This document shows, piece after piece, positions 58,065 through 64,000 of a DNA stretch of 64,000 nt (position 1 is the stretch's first letter; each line of letters starts with the position of its first letter). Under the pieces are notes generated by a model. The model was given only the letters and a program-made list of their open reading frames with translations. It was not told where the DNA came from and did no database searches. The DNA comes from Halobaculum saliterrae (GTDB lineage: Archaea > Halobacteriota > Halobacteria > Halobacteriales > Haloferacaceae). A program made the position numbers and the translations under genes. The stretch is from positions 62,301 through 126,300 of the forward strand of contig NZ_WUUS01000001.1 of NCBI RefSeq assembly GCF_009831625.1, read 5' to 3'.

Positions 58065-59141
58065 ATGAGTGGCGCCGAGGGCGATGGCGCGGATGCGGAC
58101 GCGAACACGAGCCCGGTCGACGACTGGCGCGCCGGCCTCGACGACGTCGACGCGCGACTGATCGACGACTACCAGAGCGGCTTCCCGGTCGAGGAGCGAC
58201 CGTTCCGCGCCGTCGCCGCCGACCTCGGGATCGGCGAGGACGAGGCGCTCGAGCGGGTGACACGCCTGCGCGATCGCGGCGTGTTCCGGCGGTTCGGCGC
58301 GGTGCTCAACCCACCGGTCGTCGGCTCGTCGACGCTGGCGGCCGTCTCGGCGCCCGAGGGCCGCTTCGAGGAGGTCGCAGAGGTGATCAACGGCTACCGA
58401 CAGGTGAACCACAACTACCGCCGCGACCACGAGTGGAACCAGTGGTTCGTCGTCACCGCCGCCAGCCGCGAGACGCGAGACCGGATCCTCGCGGAGATCG
58501 AGGAACGGACCGGCTGCGAGGTGCTGAACCTCCCGATGCTGACCGACTACTACATCGACCTGGAGTTCCCGGTCTGGAACGACGACGCGTTCGCGCGGGA
58601 ATCGCTGGAGTCGACGGACGCCGGGGCGACCCGGATCTCCGAGAACGCGACCGGCGACCTCTCGGAGCTGGATCGGGCGCTCCTCGTGGAGATCCAGGAC
58701 GGCTTCCCGCTGTCGGCGACGCCGTACCGCGACGTGGCCGAGGCCGTCGACGCCGACGTGTCGGACGTGCTCGCGGCGATCGAGCGCCTGCTGGCGGACG
58801 GCTGTATCAAGCGGATCGGCTGCGTCGTCAACCACATCGTCACCGGCTTCCGGAACAACTGCATGGTCGTGTGGAACGTGCCCGGCGACCGGCTGGACGA
58901 ACTGGGTGAGTCCGTGGGCGAACTCCCGTACGTGACGCTCTGTTACCACCGGCCGCGCCGGCCCGAACAGGACTGGGGGTACAACCTCTTCACGATGGTT
59001 CACGGGCGCGAGGCCGACGCCGTCGACGCCAAGATCGACGAACTCGCCACGGAGCATCTCCCCTTCGACCACGAGCGGCTCTACTCGACGGCGACGCTGA
59101 AGCAGACGGGCGCGCAGTACGAGGAACTGGTCGGGGAGTAG
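58065..59141 (+). CDS. Siroheme decarboxylase, fused AhbA-AhbB type
   Basis: A 358-aa protein of two Lrp/AsnC-like halves. Each has a winged helix (RLIDDYQSGFPVEERPFRAVA and RALLVEIQDGFPLSATPYRDVA) and a RAM-like domain. The second half of each carries the Ahb signature: VNHNYRRDHEWNQWFVVT and LCYHRPRRPEQDWGYNLFT. AhbA/AhbB decarboxylate siroheme to didecarboxysiroheme in the archaeal heme route. The two subunits are separate in some organisms and joined here. The gene may also be annotated as an AsnC regulator, which would be misleading. Confidence 0.85.
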   Translation: MSGAEGDGADADANTSPVDDWRAGLDDVDARLIDDYQSGFPVEERPFRAVAADLGIGEDEALERVTRLRDRGVFRRFGAVLNPPVVGSSTLAAVSAPEGRFEEVAEVINGYRQVNHNYRRDHEWNQWFVVTAASRETRDRILAEIEERTGCEVLNLPMLTDYYIDLEFPVWNDDAFARESLESTDAGATRISENATGDLSELDRALLVEIQDGFPLSATPYRDVAEAVDADVSDVLAAIERLLADGCIKRIGCVVNHIVTGFRNNCMVVWNVPGDRLDELGESVGELPYVTLCYHRPRRPEQDWGYNLFTMVHGREADAVDAKIDELATEHLPFDHERLYSTATLKQTGAQYEELVGE

Positions 59142-59159
59142 TCGGGGACGGCGAGCCCG

Positions 59160-60215
59160 TTACCGTTCCGCCGCACCCGTCCCTGCGCGGTCGATCCCTT
59201 CGAGGTCGATCCGGCCCTCGGGCATCGGCACGCCCTCGAACGGGTCCGCGTCGTCCGCGAGCAGCAGGCTGCCGTCCAGGTCCGCGTAGTCGAGCAGCGG
59301 CCCGAGGTGACAGCCGGCGGCGATCGCGGCGTTCGACTCGACCATGCAGCCGAGCATCACCTCCAAGCCGTGCGCTCGGGCCGCGTGGACCATCCGCTTC
59401 GCCTCCAGCAGGCCGCCGCACTTCATCAGCTTCAGGTTCGCGATGTCGCAGCGGTCCGCGATACGCGGGATGTCCGCCAGCGTGACGCACGACTCGTCCG
59501 CGGCGATCGGCAGGACCGAGCGTTCGAAGGCGTCCCGCAGCCCCGCCGGGTCGCTCGCGGGGATCGGCTGTTCGATGAACTCGACGCCCAGGTCCGCCAG
59601 CCATTCGCTCTTGCGGGCGGTCTCGCGGGGCGTCCACGCCTCGTTGGCGTCGACGCGGAGGGTGGCGTCGGGCGCCTCCTCGCGGACCGCCTCCACGACC
59701 TCGCGGTCGCGGTCGGTGCCGAGTTTCAGCTTGAGGGTCGAGTAGCCCGCCTCGACGGCGGCCGCCGTCTTCTCCCGCATGGTCTCGGTGTCGTCGATCC
59801 CGATGGTGTAGGAGGTGTCCGGCGCGTCTCCCGGATCCAGCCCCCACAGTCGGTAGAGGGGGACGCCGAGTCGTTTCGCCGCCAGATCGTGGACCGCGAT
59901 GCTCACCGCACAGCGGGCGGCGGGGTTGTCGGCGACGACCGCCTCCATGCGCTCCTCGATCTCCGCGATGGCGTGCGGGTCGCCGACGGTCTCGACCTCG
60001 GCGAGGAGATCCGGCAGTACCGCGACGACCGTGTCGGCGGTCTCGCCGTAGTGGGCGGAGGGTGCGGCGGCGCCGACGCCGGTCATGCCGCCCTCGTCCT
60101 CGACGCGGACGATCACGTTCTCGGCGGCGACGGTGGTCCCCCGAGAGATGGTGAAGTCGTGTTCCAGCGGGAGCGAGACGCGCTCGAAGGCGGTCGAGAG
60201 CGAGGAGGACGACAT
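59160..60215 (-). CDS. Enolase-superfamily epimerase/racemase (DgcA or dipeptide epimerase)
   Basis: A 351-aa muconate-lactonizing/mandelate racemase-type enzyme. TLKLKLG gives the K-x-K base pair, RVDANEAW, FIEQPIP and AADESC the three metal acids, and KCGG and GCMVES the second side. Groups with this build include L-Ala-D/L-Glu epimerases and DgcA, which inverts N-acetyl-D-glutamate. The start overlaps the stop of the DUF1611 gene (TGATG), so both are co-translated. The pairing favours DgcA. Confidence 0.85.
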   Translation of the reverse strand: MSSSSLSTAFERVSLPLEHDFTISRGTTVAAENVIVRVEDEGGMTGVGAAAPSAHYGETADTVVAVLPDLLAEVETVGDPHAIAEIEERMEAVVADNPAARCAVSIAVHDLAAKRLGVPLYRLWGLDPGDAPDTSYTIGIDDTETMREKTAAAVEAGYSTLKLKLGTDRDREVVEAVREEAPDATLRVDANEAWTPRETARKSEWLADLGVEFIEQPIPASDPAGLRDAFERSVLPIAADESCVTLADIPRIADRCDIANLKLMKCGGLLEAKRMVHAARAHGLEVMLGCMVESNAAIAAGCHLGPLLDYADLDGSLLLADDADPFEGVPMPEGRIDLEGIDRAGTGAAER

Positions 60216-61237
60216 CACCGGATCGCCTCCACGACCTCGTCGGCCCCGAAGCGGATGAGGTCTGTCGCGGGCGCGTCGACCTCGTCGGCGAACTCCTCGA
60301 CCGCCTCACGGGCCTCGTCGTCATCGTCGATGTCCGCGGTGTTGAGCGCGCCGGCGACGACCTCGGTCTCGTGGACGGGCGCCGCGAGCGACTCGTAGAG
60401 GTCGACGTACTCCTCGATCGGCGGGAGCGCGGTGTCCTCGTAGCCGTGGATCGCCTCGCGACCGGCGGCGTGACACAGGACCAGCTTGTCCGCCATCGCG
60501 CCGTGGAGGATGCCGCAGGTGACCGCCGAGTACGCCGGGTGGACGATGGTCCCCTGCCCCTCGACGACGAGCAGGTCGTGCTCGTCGCCCTTCTCGAGGA
60601 TCATCTCCTCGACGGCGCCGGCCGTGAAGTCCGAGACCACGCGGTCGACGGGGTTGCCCCATCCCTCGATCATGATCCCGGTCTGGCCCGTGGGGATCGC
60701 ACAGGCGTCGATCCCCGCATCGCGGGCGGCCTCGACGATCTCCATGGTCGCGGTCATCTTCCCCACCGAGCAGTCGGTGCCGACCGTGAGGACCACGTCG
60801 GCGCTCACCTCGTCCGAGCGTCCCTGTGCGACGGTGAGATCGTCGTGGGGCTTGCGCACGTCCCGGAGGTCGACGCCGTGTTCGGCGGCGAGTTCGGCGA
60901 ACTCCTCGTCGTCGTTCAGGAAGTAGTGGAGGCCGGAGATCACGTCGCATCCGGCCTCGATCGCCCCACGCACGTCGGGACGCCACGACTCGTCGAAGCC
61001 GCCGCCGATGGGCGCGATCCCGACGATCAACGCGTCCACGTCGCCGGGGACGTCGGCGAACGACTCGACGATCGGCGCGTCGGGCACGTCCGGCAGGTGG
61101 TCGGCGACGCGCTCGCCGGGGCGGTCGCGGTCGAGCACCGCGGCGACCTCGTAGTCGGCGTACCGGAGCACGCCGTTGGCGGTCTTGGATCTGTCGGGGA
61201 ACTTCTCGTGGGCGAGGACGGCGATGCGGTCGGTCAT
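60215..61237 (-). CDS. DUF1611 P-loop protein (DgcN-like D-glutamate N-acetyltransferase)
   Basis: A 340-aa protein of the DUF1611 family. MTDRIAVLAHEKFPDRSKTA opens a Rossmann-like half, and VLTVGTDCSVGKMTATMEIV is the P-loop-like stretch of the second half, with IPTGQTGIMIEGWG and LLVVEGQGTIVHPAYSAVT following. DgcN, from the same family, acetylates D-glutamate with acetyl-CoA before DgcA epimerises it. A TATA-like ATTTATC (minus strand, 61262-61268) lies 25-30 bp before this ATG. The pathway role is inferred from the pair. Confidence 0.83.
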   Translation of the reverse strand: MTDRIAVLAHEKFPDRSKTANGVLRYADYEVAAVLDRDRPGERVADHLPDVPDAPIVESFADVPGDVDALIVGIAPIGGGFDESWRPDVRGAIEAGCDVISGLHYFLNDDEEFAELAAEHGVDLRDVRKPHDDLTVAQGRSDEVSADVVLTVGTDCSVGKMTATMEIVEAARDAGIDACAIPTGQTGIMIEGWGNPVDRVVSDFTAGAVEEMILEKGDEHDLLVVEGQGTIVHPAYSAVTCGILHGAMADKLVLCHAAGREAIHGYEDTALPPIEEYVDLYESLAAPVHETEVVAGALNTADIDDDDEAREAVEEFADEVDAPATDLIRFGADEVVEAIR

Positions 61238-61725
61238 GGTGGAGCGTGAGCGGCCGCGGGTGATAAATCGGACCCACGCGGTCGGATCGGCCGGATACTG
61301 TGGATGAGCCGTATCCATCGGTGAGAACGGGTCAGCGGCGGCGACAGGCGCGGTGGCGACCGCGAAAGCCCCCGCGGCTATCGACTCGCGCGACTCGCTT
61401 CACTCGTTCCCTGTGTTCTCGTTCACTTCGTTCGCGGGAAATTCGTCGATAGCCGTGGTCCCGTTCAGTCCCACCCTGCGGGCGGACGGGCTGAGAATCA
61501 GCGCAGTCCGCATGGTGTGCACGATCCGCGGTGGCGCGCGCCGCCGCGACTTCCGTTCGCGGCGGACGCGCGCGAGTGACGAGCGAAGCGACCGCACCGC
61601 CCGCAGCAGCCCGGGGGCTTTCGAGGTCGTCTCAACGGTGGGAACGGGGATGTGAGTGAACGGTTCGCGATCGGTTGGTTTCAGCCGTGGCTCAATGACT
61701 TGCCCGTCAGAACGAGCCTGCGAAC
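61238..61725. other. Intergenic region with a 261-bp inverted-repeat element
   Basis: It carries the DUF1611-gene promoter and, further out, the element at 61363-61623. A 100-codon plus-strand ORF inside has no protein-like composition, so I do not call a gene. Confidence 0.5.
61363..61623. repeat. 261-bp element with 12-bp terminal inverted repeats
   Basis: CGAAAGCCCCCG (61363-61374) and CGGGGGCTTTCG (61612-61623) are exact inverted repeats. The inside is rich in short CG-repeats such as actcgcttcactcg and cgcggcggacgcg. I recall similar cgaaagcccccg ends as dispersed intergenic elements in haloarchaea, but could not check. Confidence 0.6.
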
Positions 61726-61995
61726 TTAGCGGTGTGATTCGATTCTGACACGCGGCTTTCCGCTCTCATCGGCAGTGATCGTAACCGTCGTTGAATCCGC
61801 CTCAAACTGGAGGGTCGTCTTGAGATTTCGTTTGTTGAACAGCCCGTCGAGTGCGTCCGTGTTGATGTCATCGCTGATGAGCCACTTTTGAGCGAGGACA
61901 TCCTCATTGTGAGCCTCTGCGACCGCTGTGACGACTGCTGTGCTGAGCAGTTCATTCTCGTCTGGCTCGTAGTAGAACGCGTGTTGATTGCTCAT
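61726..61995 (-). CDS. HalOD1 (halobacterial output domain 1) protein
   Basis: An 89-aa protein made of one HalOD1 domain: LLSTAVVTAVAEAHNEDV, DDINTDALDGLFNKRN, then LQFEADSTTVTITADESG. The start MSNQHAFYYEPDENE is 14 codons inside a longer ORF and has a TATA-like GGTAATAAC about 35 bp upstream. HalOD1 domains occur alone or with receivers and may bind proteins in signalling. The gene is AT-richer than the neighbours. Confidence 0.83.
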   Translation of the reverse strand: MSNQHAFYYEPDENELLSTAVVTAVAEAHNEDVLAQKWLISDDINTDALDGLFNKRNLKTTLQFEADSTTVTITADESGKPRVRIESHR

Positions 61996-62441
61996 GTGTA
62001 TAATGTGGACAGTCAACACGAAACACGTTATTACCAATTAGCACAGTTTGGTGCATGCCTTTGCCAGTTCAGCGCGTCCCACAGGAGGCGAGACCGGAGA
62101 ACGCAGTGATCAGTATATTCGTGGCGGACACGCCAGATTCAACTCGAAGATGGACAACACGGAGCTGAGTTTGTACTGGCTGCATTCTTTGCATTCGTCC
62201 CGAGTTTGGGCTTCTGACTGAGGAGGACGAGTATCAGAGACTATCACGTGCCCTGAGGGTGATGGGCTTCATAGAGGGGATGAGGAGAGTTGCGGGTTGT
62301 GGATGCTCGGGAAGTGTAGTCGGGGGGTGGACCCCCTCCCTCCCTGAATATCCATTCCCCGACTTCGGAACAGTTGTCGGGAGAAACCACGCCTCCCCTC
62401 ACCGGAAATAGTGGGAAGGTCTTCTGCGTGTCTGTGCCGTG
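61996..62441. other. AT-richer intergenic region with possible gene remnants
   Basis: No supported gene. A 37-codon ORF opens at about 62055, and an open plus-strand frame from about 62166 to 62413 has some protein-like text (LLTEEDEYQRLSRALRVMG) but no good start. These could be pieces of a decayed gene. Confidence 0.35.
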
Positions 62442-62735
62442 CTACTGTCGACGATGGGATCGACCTTCCGATCGTTCTACGCCTCGTGGCGAGGCGGGCC
62501 CTCCGGCGGAGGTGTCCGTGTCCGTCGAAGATTGCGCTGTGGAGTCCGTCGTCAGATCGTATGCGAGCGTACGGATGGCTTCGTTGTGTTTTTCCTTCAC
62601 TTGAGCGATCGCGTGCGGGTGAGTCTCCAGTTGATCGTACTCCTCGCAGTCGATAGCGTGTCCGCGCTGCCGTTCGTACTCATCGCGAACCAGTAAGAGA
62701 AGTTCGTGGAGATGGACGAGTTCTATCTTTCTCAT
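62442..62735 (-). CDS. UPF0058 family protein
   Basis: A 97-aa protein whose first 70 residues match the archaeal UPF0058 family: MRKIELVHLHELLLLVRDEY, then EYDQLETHPHAIAQVKEKHN and IRTLAYDL. This is a small helical domain of unknown function, sometimes thought to bind metal through its His residues. The 30-residue tail is Ser/Thr/Arg-rich and not part of the family. An upstream ATG nine codons earlier is less likely. Confidence 0.82.
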   Translation of the reverse strand: MRKIELVHLHELLLLVRDEYERQRGHAIDCEEYDQLETHPHAIAQVKEKHNEAIRTLAYDLTTDSTAQSSTDTDTSAGGPASPRGVERSEGRSHRRQ

Positions 62736-63186
62736 GTGTTGGAACCCATTCGCTGCTCGCAACTTGATCTGGTTCCCACAGATCGCTCCGTCCCCGTAGA
62801 ACGGTCGTCGCTCCCTTTGTTATTCTCCACTCCTCAAAGCTGGGGGTCAGCTTACTGACAGGGTGTAAGGGCGTACCCGATCCGACCGATCTCCAAGCAC
62901 CCGCACACATCAGCGAAAAAAGAACTGCTTACTCACCGAGCAACTGGTGGCCCAGAGCGATCCGTACGTACAGACCATCGCGTACTGTGCTCTGGATCGG
63001 CCGATTCACGGAGCGGTCAACGAGGTATATTGAACCGTTCTATGACACCCTCGTGAGAACGGAACCGACGCCATCGGTATCGACGTCACCAGCAACACCG
63101 TCGGCGACACCACTCACTGATCCGAGTAGGGGCACGCCCGGCCGACTCCACCCCGTTTACCACCCCACGACCACACACACGGATCA
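62736..63186. other. Intergenic region before the monooxygenase gene
   Basis: No convincing gene. A TATA-like GGTATATTG at 63022-63030 lies about 160 bp before ATG 63187. A 10-bp palindrome ATCGGCCGAT lies at 62996-63005. Confidence 0.4.
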
Positions 63187-64000
63187 ATGAGCGACGGTAT
63201 CCACCTCAACCTCTTCACGATGAACTCCGTGGAGCACGTCTCTCCGGGATCGTGGACACACCCGGCGGACCGCTCCGCCGAGTACAGAGACAGGGAGTAC
63301 TGGACGGACGTAGCGAGAACCGCCGAACGCGGCGGCTTCGCTGCGGTGTTCTTCGCCGACGTGCGCGGTATCTACGACGTGTACGGCGGCGACCGCGAGA
63401 CCGCCATCGAGCACGCGGTGCAGACCCCCTCGAACGACCCCGGCTACCTCGTGCCCGCGATGGCCGAGGTGACCGACTCGCTCGGGTTCGCGGTCACGAA
63501 GTCGACCACCTACACCCACCCGTACCAGCTCGCGCGGGAGTTCTCGACGCTGGATCACCTCACCGACGGCCGGGTCGCGTTCAACGTCGTCACCTCCTAC
63601 CTGGAGTCGGCGGCGGCGAACCTCGGCCTCGACGAGCGCATGGACAAGGAAACGCGGTACGACCGCGCCGACGAGTTCATGGACGTCTGTTACGCGCTGT
63701 GGGAGGACTCGTGGGACGACGACGCGGTCGTCCGCGATCGCGAGTCGGGCGTCTTCAGCGACCCGGCGAAGGTCCACGAGATCGACCACGAGGGCGAGTT
63801 CTTCGACGTGCCCGGACCCCACGGCTGTGAGCCGTCGCCGCAGCGCAGTCCCGTGATCTTCCAGGCGGGCTCCTCCGACCGCGGGCGCGACTTCGCCGCC
63901 GCCAACGCGGAGGCGGTGTTCTGTTCGCAGCCCACCGAGCACGGCGTCCGCGAGTACATGGAGGACCTGCGCGAGCGTGCCGCCGACCTCGGCAGGGATC
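63187..64000 (+). CDS. Flavin-dependent monooxygenase, NtaA/SnaA/DszA type (partial)
   Basis: The first 271 residues of a luciferase-like FMN-dependent monooxygenase; the gene runs past the window. MSDGIHLNLFTMNSVEH, FAAVFFADVRGIYDVYGG, TYTHPYQLAREFSTLDHLTDGR and VAFNVVTSYLESAAANLGLD are signatures of the NtaA/SnaA/DszA branch, which uses reduced FMN and oxygen on nitrilotriacetate, sulfur heterocycles or dialkyl sulfides. SPVIFQAGSSDRGRDFAA is the conserved C-terminal part. The flavin reductase partner is not visible. Substrate unknown. Confidence 0.9.
   Translation, partial: MSDGIHLNLFTMNSVEHVSPGSWTHPADRSAEYRDREYWTDVARTAERGGFAAVFFADVRGIYDVYGGDRETAIEHAVQTPSNDPGYLVPAMAEVTDSLGFAVTKSTTYTHPYQLAREFSTLDHLTDGRVAFNVVTSYLESAAANLGLDERMDKETRYDRADEFMDVCYALWEDSWDDDAVVRDRESGVFSDPAKVHEIDHEGEFFDVPGPHGCEPSPQRSPVIFQAGSSDRGRDFAAANAEAVFCSQPTEHGVREYMEDLRERAADLGRD

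Noticed and set aside
61353-61655. 100-codon plus-strand ORF within the inverted-repeat element
   Set aside because: Composition follows the repeat structure; no conserved motif or promoter.
62166-62413. Open plus-strand frame with LLTEEDEYQRLSRALRVMG
   Set aside because: Some protein-like text, but no suitable start and no recognisable family; possible remnant only.

Overview
The window comes from a haloarchaeon (class Halobacteria). Most of it is GC-rich and codes for acidic, Asp/Glu-rich proteins. Many starts sit about 25 bp behind a TATA-like box, as in leaderless haloarchaeal mRNAs. Family content is also haloarchaeal: HalOD1, UPF0058, PQQ-blade proteins, Tat-exported cupredoxins, halo-type sensor kinases, and a trpDFEG operon. 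I cannot fix the genus. I saw no tRNA, rRNA or CRISPR array.

Region 1 (1 to about 13,000) is an accessory island with a lower-GC, patchy composition. In order it holds: a partial beta-propeller gene with near-identical blades behind an unrecognised N-terminal domain; a ribbon-helix-helix regulator; an intergenic cluster of GTATGCAC-type inverted repeats; an operon of an OLD-family ATPase/TOPRIM nuclease and a GHKL (Hsp90/MutL/MORC-like) ATPase; and a convergent DNA cytosine-C5 methyltransferase. It continues with an Orc1/Cdc6-like AAA+ ATPase behind a small gene, an SRA-HNH type IV restriction endonuclease (ScoMcrA-like), 30-bp spaced iteron-like repeats, a winged-helix repressor coupled to a 31-aa membrane peptide, two small zinc-binding proteins and a tyrosine recombinase. 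A type IV pilin (13,095) and a GmrSD-type DUF262/DUF1524 protein (13,667-16,180) extend the defence theme to the core boundary. The OLD + GHKL + C5-methylase locus is the best candidate for a poorly described system.

Region 2 (16,200 to 33,300) is core chromosome: a UbiA prenyltransferase fused to a lycopene cyclase domain, a methyltransferase, ilvD, two sensor histidine kinases, an alpha/beta hydrolase, a B12-dependent ribonucleotide reductase with a coupled upstream mini-ORF and a palindromic promoter, thymidylate kinase, a tandem lipoprotein pair, and a lone E1-alpha dehydrogenase subunit.

Region 3 (33,300 to 49,000): a TrkA-type K+ regulator flanked by two stand-alone RAM-domain proteins, an ATP-grasp ligase, an AT-rich response-regulator gene, a Vms1-like release factor homologue, an aldo/keto reductase, PEP carboxylase, a Tat-exported Rieske protein and the tightly overlapping trpD-trpF-trpE-trpG operon behind a palindromic operator candidate.

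Region 4 (49,000 to 64,000): an 827-aa Tat lipoprotein with six HExxE-bearing modules and a C-terminal cupredoxin, an MgtE-like Mg2+ transporter, cyclophilin, a zinc deacylase, a TrpD2-like protein, a fused siroheme decarboxylase, a DgcN/DgcA-like D-glutamate pair, a 261-bp element with 12-bp terminal inverted repeats, HalOD1 and UPF0058 proteins, and a flavin monooxygenase cut by the window end.
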